Under the pieces are notes generated by a model. It did no database searches and was not told where the DNA came from. It was given only the letters and a program-made list of their open reading frames with translations. Positions 44,701-53,219 of a stretch of DNA of 64,000 bases are shown in pieces. The DNA is from Gallionella sp. (lineage in GTDB: Bacteria; Pseudomonadota; Gammaproteobacteria; Burkholderiales; Gallionellaceae), in NCBI GenBank assembly GCA_023229845.1, contig JALNYK010000003.1:62001-126000 (forward strand). Reading direction: 5' to 3'. Position 1 is the first letter of the stretch; each line of letters starts with the position of its first letter. The translations under genes and the position numbers were made by a program.

Positions 44701-47341
44701 CGGTTCCGACCGGACTGTGATCAAGGATGTGCTGCATTGCAGCGCGTTGTTCAGCGATGGCATTCTCGGCTGCCTTGCGCTCCGTTATATCGCGAACGCC
44801 GACAATGAGGGCTGCTTTCCCCGACAGCTTGATAGGCACCAGGGTAATCTCGCAGGGCACAAGAGTCCCGTCGATGCGTTTATGGAGCCAATCGAAGTGA
44901 TGCGGACTCTGTTGTCCAAGCGCCTTTTCGATATGCTCTCTGGCAGCCAGTGCAGAAGGACGGCCATCGGGTTGAGATTCCGGCGAAAGCTCGACTGGCC
45001 CGCACTTCAGCAAATCGCTTACCTGCTCGAATCCGTAGATTGTCGCCGCCCGCTGGTTGGCATGCACAAAGCCACGCTCCGGATCCAGCACCAGCAAGCC
45101 GTCGCTGGAATTATTGAAATAGGCGTTAACCTTTTCTTCTGCATCCTTGCGCTCGCTGATGTCGCGGAACACAACTACCGTACCGACGAGGGCGCCATCC
45201 TTGTAAACCGGCGTGGTTGTGTACTCGACCGGCAGCGCCGTCCCATCCTTGCGCCACAACACCTCGTTGTCCACCGTGCGCGACTGTCCGTCTTGCGCAG
45301 TCAGGTACATTGCGCATTCTTCGCGCGGAAAATCGCTACCATCCGCATAGTGGTGGTGCGTTAGCGCATGCATAGGCTGGTCGAGCAACTCCGCTTCGCT
45401 GTAACCCAGCAGGGCAGGCACGGCCGGGTTGATGAAGGTCAACTTGCCGTCCGCATCCAGGCCGACGATGCCTTCGTTGACCGAACCCAGGATCAGGCGG
45501 CTGCGCTCTTCCAGAGCCGCCAGCCTGGCCTCCGCTTCCCTGCGCTCGGTCATGTCGCGCACCGAAGCGCAGAAGCAAGCGCTGCGGCCGCTCATCGCGG
45601 GCAGCATGGAGAGGGAGACATCCACCGGGAATTCGCTGCCGTCCTGACGCACGCCGCGCAGATTCGCGCAATTGTGCCCCATGGTCCTGTTGCCGCCATC
45701 CCTGAAGAAATCGGCGCGCATATCGGCGCGCATACCGGCACGAATATCGGCATGCCGCGCCCTGATGTCCTTCGGCACCAGATTGTCCACATTGACCCCG
45801 GCCAGGTATCCCGGCGCATAGCCGAATAACTCTTCCAGCTTGGGGTTGCACAGGATGATGATGCCGGACTCGTCGACCACCAGCATGCCATCCGGCGCCG
45901 ATTCGAGAATGCCGCGATACCACGCCTCGGTCGTCTTGAGTTCGACCTGCTGCGCTTCCAGCTCGACCTGTTGCTCTTCCAGTTGTGCGGCCTGCTTCTC
46001 CATGCGTTGCGCCTGCTCCTGGGTTTCCTTCAGCAGGTGCTGCGTATGCAGGCTGCGCTCCAGTATCTCCATGCTCATCGCGAGCAAGGGCATCAGTTCG
46101 TCGAGCAAGGTCATTTCGCGCGTATCGAAACTCCGGAAGGCGGCCAATTCCAGTACGCCCAATACCCTGTCTTGCAGCAAAACAGGCAGCACCGAGATAT
46201 TCCTGGGGGCCGCTTCGCCCAGACCGGAGCCTATCTTGATGTAATCCTCCGGCGGATCGGTGAGGGTGATCGGGGCATGCTCCATGGCGCACTGTCCGAC
46301 CAATCCTTCGCCGATGGCGAAGTGCTGATTCAGGTTCTTGCGCTCGCGGTAGCCGTAGCTGCCCAGCAGGCGCAGCTTGTCTTCGGCGGTGTCATGAATA
46401 TAAAACACCGCGTAACCGACATTGAGCAGCGGGGCAATCCTGGATAGCAGTTGATGCGAAAGTTCGGTGAAGGTCGTGGCCTGTTGCAATTCTGCGACGA
46501 TTTCGCCGAGATATGATTTGATCCAGCGCTGGCTCTCCATTTGCCGCGAACTGGTCTGCAACACCTCGACCGACCGTGCGAGATCGCCGATTTCGTTGAC
46601 GTAGTCGGCGTGGGGAATCCTGACATCCAGATGCCCTTCCGCCAGCGCCTTGACTGCGCGCCGCAGGCTTTCCGAAGGACGCTTGATGGAGTTGCTGACG
46701 AGCAGGCCGAACAACAGCGCCAGCACCGTGCCTCCCGCCAGCATGAAAACGATCAGCCAGAAATTCTGCTGCGCGATACGAGTAGCCTCGATGGCCGACG
46801 CTGCGGCACCCTCCGCCTTGATGTGCGCCATTTCGTCGAGCGCGTTGTCCGCCGTTTCGGCGACGCGCTGGAATTCCGGCGAGAAAACGAAAGCCGTTGC
46901 CTCGCTTTCACTCTGTGCCAGAACAGAAACGGTATGGTCGATGTTGCGCTTGTAGGCCGCAAACAGCACCTCGAATACCACCAGCTTTTGCCTGGCCTCC
47001 TCGCGAAAAATATGCCGGCGTGCCTCCTCTATATCTTTTTGCAGGCCACTGTCGAATTCGGCCAACTGATTGAACGCCCGTTCGCGCTCAGCTGCATCCG
47101 GCGCCAGCACGGCCTGGCGCAATGCCCGGCCCATCTTTGCCAGATGGACCTGGGCGCTCTTGATACTTTCAATTCCCAGCAGCTCTTTTTCGTAGATCAC
47201 CTGAGTCGAAGTATTGACGACACTCAGGCTATGGATGGCTTCGATACCGATAGCCAAGGAGAACAACAGGCCCGCACTGAAGCCCATCATCAGTTTGGTT
47301 TTCAGGCTCAGTTTTTCCAGGAACAAAAACAGCTGCTTCAT
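41744..47341 (-). CDS. 1865-residue hybrid histidine kinase (4HB/HAMP/GAF/5xPAS/HisKA/HATPase/2xREC/Hpt)
   Basis: Domains in order: TM1 at about 18-38, a periplasmic four-helix domain, TM2 at about 193-215, HAMP, GAF (about 285-430), a Gln/Glu-rich coiled coil (EEQQVELEAQQVELK), five PAS domains (about 470-1110), HisKA with phospho-His at about 1137 (MSHEIRTPMNAI), HATPase (QILINYANNAVKFTEQG, GTGLGLAISKQL), REC1 (Asp about 1428, DVVFLDWRMPGMDG), REC2 (Asp about 1573, DIVLMDMQMPVMDG) and a C-terminal Hpt with His at about 1722 (RIAHSAKGVSG). It can run a full His-Asp-His relay and pass the phosphoryl group to separate receivers such as the REC-HD-GYP protein. PAS1 contains an odd repeat of RADMRAD/IRARHADIRAG. 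Confidence 0.94.
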   Translation of the reverse strand: MKQLFLFLEKLSLKTKLMMGFSAGLLFSLAIGIEAIHSLSVVNTSTQVIYEKELLGIESIKSAQVHLAKMGRALRQAVLAPDAAERERAFNQLAEFDSGLQKDIEEARRHIFREEARQKLVVFEVLFAAYKRNIDHTVSVLAQSESEATAFVFSPEFQRVAETADNALDEMAHIKAEGAAASAIEATRIAQQNFWLIVFMLAGGTVLALLFGLLVSNSIKRPSESLRRAVKALAEGHLDVRIPHADYVNEIGDLARSVEVLQTSSRQMESQRWIKSYLGEIVAELQQATTFTELSHQLLSRIAPLLNVGYAVFYIHDTAEDKLRLLGSYGYRERKNLNQHFAIGEGLVGQCAMEHAPITLTDPPEDYIKIGSGLGEAAPRNISVLPVLLQDRVLGVLELAAFRSFDTREMTLLDELMPLLAMSMEILERSLHTQHLLKETQEQAQRMEKQAAQLEEQQVELEAQQVELKTTEAWYRGILESAPDGMLVVDESGIIILCNPKLEELFGYAPGYLAGVNVDNLVPKDIRARHADIRAGMRADMRADFFRDGGNRTMGHNCANLRGVRQDGSEFPVDVSLSMLPAMSGRSACFCASVRDMTERREAEARLAALEERSRLILGSVNEGIVGLDADGKLTFINPAVPALLGYSEAELLDQPMHALTHHHYADGSDFPREECAMYLTAQDGQSRTVDNEVLWRKDGTALPVEYTTTPVYKDGALVGTVVVFRDISERKDAEEKVNAYFNNSSDGLLVLDPERGFVHANQRAATIYGFEQVSDLLKCGPVELSPESQPDGRPSALAAREHIEKALGQQSPHHFDWLHKRIDGTLVPCEITLVPIKLSGKAALIVGVRDITERKAAENAIAEQRAAMQHILDHSPVGTAFTTRGVFRYTNPEFEKMFDVRVGDAAQKIYAKPEDRDDVLGSLKRDGFVHNREMKMVGAGGELRDYLVTFMPFVHNGEEGVMGWLLDITERKQSEEAIKHVNFLNDQALGLTRAGYWHVPLDGSGWYNSSKRAADIFGDIPNENYRYRVAEDWFANVEAGDPEYAKATGQNFQEACDGKIPAYDSIYAYKRPVDGRIVWIHAFGSVARDAEGKPTDMYGVTQDITEYVHAQQELAKAKEVAEDATRMKSDFLANMSHEIRTPMNAIIGMSHLALKTDLTPRQRDYIKKIQGSGQHLLGIINDILDFSKIEAGKLAIEHVDFEMDKVLDNVASLISEKTSAKGLELVFDIAPDVPEHLNGDSLRLGQILINYANNAVKFTEQGEVVVSARVLEQTDDDVLIHFGVRDTGIGLTEEQKSKLFQSFQQADTSTSRKYGGTGLGLAISKQLSSMMHGEVGVESEYGKGSTFWFTARLGKAKGDAKKLIPSPDLRGRRVLVVDDNELARNVLEDMLGSMTFKVIQAADGKAAVQAVRHADQSGNPFDVVFLDWRMPGMDGIETAREIQSAGLNAPPHLVMVTAYGREEVLKEAEDAGLEDVLIKPVNASMLFDTVMRVLGGQVDEHRTSEHEVSTVLEDLAAIKGAAILLAEDNELNQEVAVGLLEDAGFQVEIANNGQEVLDMLARKSYDIVLMDMQMPVMDGVTATEEIRKDAKYKALPIVAMTANAMQQDKERCEAAGMNGHVAKPIEPDDLFRTLLKWVKPTQFVPAKAEEKIQDRHHAPKDEISLPVIEGLDVELGLRRVLGKRPLYLSMLQKYVSNQQATPTELRAALDAGDRATAERIAHSAKGVSGNIGASGLQEMAAELEKMIREGADAEAVEKKIAPFEKKQGAMIAALRQFLPGEESGKPPESLDMNKVAGVVQKLGGLLAEDDSEASDVLEENLDLLRFAMGAEHFTRIDGAIKQYDFEAALKYLRERATELKIDLS

Positions 47342-47408
47342 CGGAAAGGCTCCACTGGTTTCTTATTCTGATTGGAAGGAATACTACTCCAGAAAGACGC
47401 GGCTGCCA

Positions 47409-48824
47409 TCAAATCCGGCTCTGGCGACGCCGATACAACTTATGGGAAAGGTCCATGGGAACAAACAGGGAATTCCCTATCTGCCCCAGCGATTCCGACT
47501 GCCCGAGAAAAAGCAGCCCATGCGGAAGCAGCGCCCGATGAAAACTCCGCAGGAGTTGATCCTGCAAATTTCCTTTCATGTAAATCAGCAGATTGCGGCA
47601 GCTCACCAAGTCCAGCTCCTCTGGCGCTGCCCCGCTGACCACATCGCGTCTTTCGAACAGGCACTTCGACCTTACGCTTCCGATGACCCGGTATTGCGAT
47701 CCACTTGTCTCGAAATACGACTCCAGCACCTCTTTCGGCACTTCCTTCATCGCGGATTCCGGGTAGAGTCCTTCGCGCGCCAGTGCCAGCGCCTCCGAAT
47801 TCAGGTCCGTCCCGATGACGCAAATGTCGGACTGTTCAAAGCGGGGACCGAGTATCTCGTGCAGGATGATCGCCAGGGTGTAGACCTCCTCGCCCGACGC
47901 GCATCCCGGCACCCACATCCTGATCTTCTCTTGCGGAGCCTTGGCCCCGATGATCGGGCGCAATGCCTGCTGCAAGCCAAGAAACGCATCCCGGTCGCGA
48001 AAGAACGAGGAGAGCGAAACCAGGAACAGATGCTGGATGACGGACAACTCCGCCGGATGTCTTTCGATATGAGCCAGATAGTCTTCGAGCGAGCGGATGT
48101 TCAATAGCGACATCCGTCGCTCCAGCCGACGCAGCAGCGTTTCTTCCTTGTAATTGCTGAAATCACAGCCTGTCGCGGCGAACACCTTCTCCAGCAGCGG
48201 GGGGAGCGCCGAAAGCGTTGCCGCCGGAGGGGATGGAGGCTCCACCGTTTGCGCAATCAATGCATGTAGCAACTCCGGGATGTCATCGATCTTGCGTATG
48301 TGATCGACCGCCCTTGCCGCCACGGCCGCCGACGGCATGCCGTCGAACAGGGCTGTAAGCGGATCCTGCGCGATGGTGATGCCGCCCATCGCCCGGATCG
48401 CCCGGCACCCCATCGCGCCGTCAGAGCCCGCGCCGGACAGAACTATGCCGATCGCCCTCTGTCCGTACGCTTCGGCGAGCGATGCGAACAGGATATTGAC
48501 CGAAGGTGAGGAGAGGTTCTCTGAAGTCGGCTCCTGCAGATGAAGGCAATTACCCCGCGCCAGCCCATCCTTTCCGGCGGGGATCAGGTAAATATAATCT
48601 GGCTGCAATTGCATGCCTTCGCTCGCCATCACCACACGCAACCGCGAATGCTGGTTCAACAAGCGCAGCATCAAGTCGCTGTGCCCGCCTTGTGCCATAT
48701 GCTGGGCGATCACATAGGCCATGCTCCCGGTCGGTGCCAGTCTGGGCAACAAGGCCATCAGCGTTTCCAATCCTCCGGCTGACGCCCCTATGCCTGCAAG
48801 GAAAAATGAATCGCTAGTCCTCAT
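47409..48824 (-). CDS. CheB-CheR fusion protein (methylesterase plus methyltransferase)
   Basis: This 471-residue protein has an N-terminal CheB methylesterase domain without a receiver: catalytic Ser15 in GIGASAGG, His in VIAQHMAQGG, Asp at about 133 in SGAGSDGAMG. A CheR methyltransferase follows: the N-domain YKEETLLRRLERRM, then the SAM site WVPGCASGEEVYTLAI and CRNLLIYM. These enzymes normally modify methyl-accepting receptors, but no receptor gene is in the window. In many relatives the same protein continues into PAS-kinase domains; here the next gene, 67 nt downstream, is the giant kinase, so the two seem to be a split version of that architecture. Confidence 0.92.
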   Translation of the reverse strand: MRTSDSFFLAGIGASAGGLETLMALLPRLAPTGSMAYVIAQHMAQGGHSDLMLRLLNQHSRLRVVMASEGMQLQPDYIYLIPAGKDGLARGNCLHLQEPTSENLSSPSVNILFASLAEAYGQRAIGIVLSGAGSDGAMGCRAIRAMGGITIAQDPLTALFDGMPSAAVAARAVDHIRKIDDIPELLHALIAQTVEPPSPPAATLSALPPLLEKVFAATGCDFSNYKEETLLRRLERRMSLLNIRSLEDYLAHIERHPAELSVIQHLFLVSLSSFFRDRDAFLGLQQALRPIIGAKAPQEKIRMWVPGCASGEEVYTLAIILHEILGPRFEQSDICVIGTDLNSEALALAREGLYPESAMKEVPKEVLESYFETSGSQYRVIGSVRSKCLFERRDVVSGAAPEELDLVSCRNLLIYMKGNLQDQLLRSFHRALLPHGLLFLGQSESLGQIGNSLFVPMDLSHKLYRRRQSRI

Positions 48825-48876
48825 CCTTCACATAATCCGCAAATTCACCGTAAGTATCCGGCACACCCTGCTGCTC

Positions 48877-50712
48877 TTAGACCATCCCGTTCGCCGCATC
48901 CTCCACCACCCGCAGAAAGGCATCGCCGTACTTTGCCAGCTTGGCCTGGCCCACGCCGCCGATCTGCGCCATCTCGTCCAGCGTCTGCGGTTTGCGGTTG
49001 TGGATTTCCAGCAAGGTGCTGTCGTGGAAAATCACATAGGGCGGCACGCCCTGTTCGCGTGCAAGCTCCATGCGTTTGGCCTTGAGCGCCTGCCATAACG
49101 GATCGTCATTCGCGCCGGCAAACGACTCGCGCGACTTCGCGCCACGCTCGCCGCGCTGAGCACGGCGCTTCACCGGATCGGCGTCGCGCCGCAGCCAGAC
49201 TTCCTGCAAGCCTTTCAGCACCGGACGCGCGGCCTCGGCGAGCTTCAAACCGCCGTAGGCTTCCATGTCGACGTTGATGTATCCGGCGGCGACCAGCTGG
49301 CGATAGACGCTGCTCCATTGCGCTTGCGCCAGTGCGTTGCCGATGCCGAAGGTGGAAAGTTGCTGGTGATTGAACTGCTCGACCTTGGGCGTGGCCTTGC
49401 CCAGCAGCACGTCGATCAGGTGCGCGACGCCGAAGCGCTGGCCGGTGCGGTACACGCAAGACAGCGCCATGCGCGCGGCCTCGGTCGCGTCCCAAGTGTC
49501 CACCGGCTCCAGACAGTTGTCGCACTGCGCGCAATCGCCGGGATATTCCTCGCCGAAATAGCGCAGGATGGTTTGGTGGCGGCATTCGGTGGATTCGCAG
49601 AAGCCGAGCAAGGCATCGAGCTTTTGCAGCTCGACGCGCTTGCGTTCCTCCGGCGCATCGCCGGACAGCAGCATCTGGCGCATCGACACCACATCGCCCA
49701 GCCCATAGGCCATCCACGCGTTCGCGGGCAGCCCGTCGCGCCCCGCACGCCCGGTTTCCTGATAGTAACCTTCCATGCTCTTGGGCAAATCCAGGTGGGC
49801 GACGAAGCGCACGTTGGGCTTGTCTATGCCCATGCCGAACGCGACCGTGGCGACCATGACGACGCCCTCCTCGCGCAGGAATCTGGTCTGGTTTCTGTTG
49901 CGCGTGGAAGCATCCAGTCCGGCGTGATACGGCAGCGCATCCCAGCCCTGCTCCTTAAGCCACGCGGCAGTCTCTTCGACCTTCTTGCGCGACAAACAAT
50001 ACACGATGCCCGCGTCGTTCGGATGCTCGGTTTCGAGGAAGGCCAGCAACTGCTGGCGCGCGTTGTTCTTCAGCGCGACGCGATAACGGATGTTGGGCCG
50101 GTCGAAGCTGGAGACGAATTGCTGGGCCTGCTCCAGCGATAATCGCTCGACGATCTCGCGCCGCGTCGGCGCATCGGCCGTCGCAGTCAGCGCGATGCGC
50201 GGCACTGAAGGGAAGCGTTCGTGCAGCACCGTCAGCGCGCGGTATTCGGGACGGAAGTCGTGCCCCCATTGCGACACGCAATGCGCCTCGTCGATGGCGA
50301 ACAGCCCTATGCCGTTCTCCTCGTCCAGACGCTCCAGCAGCTCTAGGAAACCTTCCGTCATCAACCGTTCCGGCGCGACATACAGCAGCTTCAGTTCGCC
50401 GCGATTGATCTGCCGGTAAACCTCGCGCGCGGCATCGGCATCGAGACTGGAATTGAGGAACGCGGCAGACACGCCGAGCTGTTTCAGCGCATCGACCTGG
50501 TCCTGCATCAGCGCGATCAGCGGCGACACCACGATGCCGACGCCGGGACGCAGCAACGTGGGAATCTGGTAGCACAGCGACTTGCCGCCGCCGGTAGGCA
50601 TCAGTACCAGCGCGTCGCCGCCCGCTACGACATGCTCGACTATGGCCTGCTGCGCACCGCGAAAGGAGGCATAGCCGAACACGTCATGGAGGATTTGTTG
50701 GGGAGTAGCCAC
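48877..50712 (-). CDS. recQ: RecQ DNA helicase
   Basis: This 611-residue 3'-5' helicase has Walker A in LMPTGGGKSLCYQIPTLL (about 36-53), DEAHCVSQWGHDFRPEY, motif VI QETGRAGRDG and the RQC zinc cluster (Cys in TECRHQT, CAQCDNC). A winged helix follows, then a C-terminal HRDC domain (DDPLWQALKAKRMELAREQG). It unwinds recombination intermediates. It is the last gene of the pyrG-kdsA-eno-ftsB-recQ run: ftsB ends 18 bp upstream of its start. The signalling island starts about 50 bp after its stop. Confidence 0.96.
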   Translation of the reverse strand: MATPQQILHDVFGYASFRGAQQAIVEHVVAGGDALVLMPTGGGKSLCYQIPTLLRPGVGIVVSPLIALMQDQVDALKQLGVSAAFLNSSLDADAAREVYRQINRGELKLLYVAPERLMTEGFLELLERLDEENGIGLFAIDEAHCVSQWGHDFRPEYRALTVLHERFPSVPRIALTATADAPTRREIVERLSLEQAQQFVSSFDRPNIRYRVALKNNARQQLLAFLETEHPNDAGIVYCLSRKKVEETAAWLKEQGWDALPYHAGLDASTRNRNQTRFLREEGVVMVATVAFGMGIDKPNVRFVAHLDLPKSMEGYYQETGRAGRDGLPANAWMAYGLGDVVSMRQMLLSGDAPEERKRVELQKLDALLGFCESTECRHQTILRYFGEEYPGDCAQCDNCLEPVDTWDATEAARMALSCVYRTGQRFGVAHLIDVLLGKATPKVEQFNHQQLSTFGIGNALAQAQWSSVYRQLVAAGYINVDMEAYGGLKLAEAARPVLKGLQEVWLRRDADPVKRRAQRGERGAKSRESFAGANDDPLWQALKAKRMELAREQGVPPYVIFHDSTLLEIHNRKPQTLDEMAQIGGVGQAKLAKYGDAFLRVVEDAANGMV

Positions 50713-50730
50713 GAATACCGACCGTCGCGG

Positions 50731-51054
50731 CTAATGACTTGCGGATTTGATTCCGGGCGTCGGCGCAACCGACGACACCGGCGGATTGCCGATGAACTGG
50801 AAGAAGACTTCGTCGCGCTTGATCATGCCGAGTTCGCTGCGCGCGCGCTCCTCGATCGCGTCGGTGCCCTGTTTGAGGTCGCGCACTTCGGCGTCCAGCA
50901 GCGCGTTGCGCGCCTGCGTCTGCTGATTGATTTGCTGTTGCTCCTCGACCTGACGGTTGAGGTCCCACACCTTCAACCAGCTACCCTTGCCCAGCCACAG
51001 CGGGTACTGCAACAGGAGCAGCAGGGCAGCCAGTATCAGTGTGACTGCGCGCAC
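50731..51054 (-). CDS. ftsB: FtsB, divisome subunit
   Basis: This 107-residue bitopic protein has a short cytoplasmic N-terminus, one TM (about 5-22) and a periplasmic coiled coil (NRQVEEQQQINQQTQARNAL), then ERARSELGMIKRDEVFFQ, the conserved DivIC/FtsB segment. It forms the FtsQLB complex that activates septal peptidoglycan synthesis. Gene order downstream of eno (1 bp gap) is the usual one in proteobacteria. The C-terminal tail PPVSSVAPTPG is likely disordered. Confidence 0.94.
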   Translation of the reverse strand: MRAVTLILAALLLLLQYPLWLGKGSWLKVWDLNRQVEEQQQINQQTQARNALLDAEVRDLKQGTDAIEERARSELGMIKRDEVFFQFIGNPPVSSVAPTPGIKSASH

Positions 51055-51055
51055 A

Positions 51056-52339
51056 TCAGCCCAGCTGGTAGTAGGCCTCGCGTCCCGGATAGGATGCGCA
51101 ATCGCCGAGGTCCTCTTCGATGCGCAGCAGCTGGTTGTACTTCGCCATGCGGTCGGAACGCGACAGCGAACCGGTCTTGATCTGCATCACGTTGGTGCCC
51201 ACGGCCAGGTCGGCAATCGTGGAGTCTTCGGTCTCGCCGGAGCGGTGCGACATCACGGCGGTGTAGCCGGCGCGCTTGGCCATCTCGATGGCGGCGAAGG
51301 TCTCGGTCAGCGTGCCGATCTGGTTCACCTTGATCAGGATGGAGTTGGCGATGCCCTGCTTGATACCTTCCTTCAGTATCTTGGTGTTGGTGACGAAGAT
51401 GTCGTCGCCGACCAGCTGGATGGTCTTGCCCAGGCGCTGGGTCAGCAGCTTCCAGCCGTCCCAGTCGTTCTCGGCCAGGCCGTCTTCGATGCTGACGATG
51501 GGGTACTTGTCCACCCAAGTAGCATACAGATCGACCATCTGCGCGGAAGTCAGCGTCAGGCCGTCCGCCTTCAGGTGGTATTGACCGTCCTTGTAGAACT
51601 CGGAAGATGCCGGGTCCATCGCGATCGCCACGTCCGCGCCCGGCACGAAACCGGCGGCTTCGATGGCCTCGACGATGACTTTCAGCGCGCCCTCGTTGGA
51701 GCCCAGCGCCGGTGCGAAACCGCCCTCGTCGCCGACAGTCGTCGGCAGGCCGCGATGATGCAGCACCGCCTTCAGCGCATGGAACACTTCGGCGCCGTAG
51801 CGCAGCGCCTCGCGGAAGCTGGGCGCGCCCACGGGGACGATCATGAATTCCTGCATGTCGGAACCGCCGGTGGCATGCGCGCCGCCGTTGATGACGTTCA
51901 TCATCGGCACCGGCATCTGCATGCGCGCCGCGCCGCCAAAATAGCGGTACAACGGCAGGCCGGATTCTTCCGCCGCAGCCTTCGCGACGGCGATGGACAC
52001 CGCCAGGATCGCATTCGCGCCCAGGCGGGACTTGTTCTCGGTGCCGTCCAGATCGATCATGGTCTGGTCGATGAAAGCCTGCTCGGAAGCGTCCAGTCCG
52101 ATGATCGCTTCGGCGATCTCGGTGTTGACGAATTCGACAGCCTTCAGTACGCCCTTGCCCAGGTAACGCGACTTGTCGCCATCGCGCAGCTCCATGGCTT
52201 CTCGGGTGCCGGTGGAGGCGCCGGACGGCACGGCGGCGCGTCCCATCACGCCGGACTCAAGCAACACGTCCGCTTCTACGGTCGGGTTGCCGCGCGAATC
52301 CAGAATCTCACGGGCGATCACATCAACAATTGCGCTCAT
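51056..52339 (-). CDS. eno: Enolase
   Basis: The 427-residue enzyme converts 2-phosphoglycerate to phosphoenolpyruvate. The signature ILIKVNQIGTLTET (catalytic Lys) and SHRSGETEDSTIADLAVG are intact, as is the metal site DLDGTENKSRLGANAI with SGASTGTREAMELRDGD near the N-terminus. It is the third gene of pyrG-kdsA-eno-ftsB; kdsA ends 28 bp upstream and ftsB starts 1 bp after its stop. Confidence 0.98.
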   Translation of the reverse strand: MSAIVDVIAREILDSRGNPTVEADVLLESGVMGRAAVPSGASTGTREAMELRDGDKSRYLGKGVLKAVEFVNTEIAEAIIGLDASEQAFIDQTMIDLDGTENKSRLGANAILAVSIAVAKAAAEESGLPLYRYFGGAARMQMPVPMMNVINGGAHATGGSDMQEFMIVPVGAPSFREALRYGAEVFHALKAVLHHRGLPTTVGDEGGFAPALGSNEGALKVIVEAIEAAGFVPGADVAIAMDPASSEFYKDGQYHLKADGLTLTSAQMVDLYATWVDKYPIVSIEDGLAENDWDGWKLLTQRLGKTIQLVGDDIFVTNTKILKEGIKQGIANSILIKVNQIGTLTETFAAIEMAKRAGYTAVMSHRSGETEDSTIADLAVGTNVMQIKTGSLSRSDRMAKYNQLLRIEEDLGDCASYPGREAYYQLG

Positions 52340-52367
52340 ATTATTTTTCCTTGTCTGCTCTATCTAA

Positions 52368-53219
52368 CTAAATGTTTCTCAAATCGATTGTTTCTTCGAT
52401 CAAACCTTGCTGCTTGACGGTCGCATCGAGCACCATCAGCGTCTTCAACAATGCCTTCAGATGCCCCAGCGGAAAGGCGTTCGGCCCATCCGACAGCGCT
52501 TGGGACGGATTTGGATGCGTCTCCATAAACAAGCCAGAAACGCCCGCCGCCACCGCCGCGCGCGCCAGCACCGGCACGAACTCGCGCTGCCCACCGCTGA
52601 CGGAACCTTGTCCGCCCGGCAACTGCACCGAGTGCGTCGCATCGAACACCACTGGGCAGCCTGTGTTGCGCATCACCGCCAGCGAGCGCATATCCGACAC
52701 CAGATTGTTGTAGCCGAAAGACGCGCCGCGCTCGCACACCATGATGTTGTCCTGACTACTCGCCTCGCGCGCCTTCTCAACGACGTTCTGCATGTCCCAC
52801 GGCGACAGGAACTGGCCCTTCTTGATGTTCACCGGCTTGCCGCATTTCGCGACCGCGTGGATGAAATCCGTCTGGCGGCACAGGAACGCCGGCGTCTGCA
52901 ACACATCCACCACCGCAGCGACCGGCTCGATTTCTTCAATGCTGTGCACGTCGGTCAGCACCGGCAGACCGAGTTGCGACTTCACCTCACTGAGAATTTT
53001 CAGTCCCGCATCCAACCCGAAACCGCGGAACGACTTGCCGGAACTGCGATTCGCTTTATCGTAAGAGGACTTGTAGATGAAGTTTAAGTTCAACTCGTTG
53101 CAGATTTCTTTCAGCGCACCCGCGGTATCGATTGCCATCTGCTCCGACTCGATCACGCAGGGACCGGCGATCAGGAATAAGGGCTGATCCAGCCCCGCTT
53201 CGAATCCACACAGCTTCAT
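52368..53219 (-). CDS. kdsA: KdsA, 3-deoxy-D-manno-octulosonate-8-phosphate synthase
   Basis: The 283-residue enzyme condenses phosphoenolpyruvate with arabinose 5-phosphate to make KDO-8-phosphate for lipopolysaccharide. Typical segments are LFLIAGPCVIESEQ, FKSSYDKANRSS-type (YKSSYDKANRSSGKSFRG), PVLTDVHS and FDATHSVQLPGGQG; the Cys in AGPCV marks the metal-site region. The ATG at 53219 overlaps the pyrG stop by 4 nt (ATGA); a longer in-frame reading through pyrG is not coding. It precedes eno, whose product makes its substrate phosphoenolpyruvate. Confidence 0.97.
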   Translation of the reverse strand: MKLCGFEAGLDQPLFLIAGPCVIESEQMAIDTAGALKEICNELNLNFIYKSSYDKANRSSGKSFRGFGLDAGLKILSEVKSQLGLPVLTDVHSIEEIEPVAAVVDVLQTPAFLCRQTDFIHAVAKCGKPVNIKKGQFLSPWDMQNVVEKAREASSQDNIMVCERGASFGYNNLVSDMRSLAVMRNTGCPVVFDATHSVQLPGGQGSVSGGQREFVPVLARAAVAAGVSGLFMETHPNPSQALSDGPNAFPLGHLKALLKTLMVLDATVKQQGLIEETIDLRNI

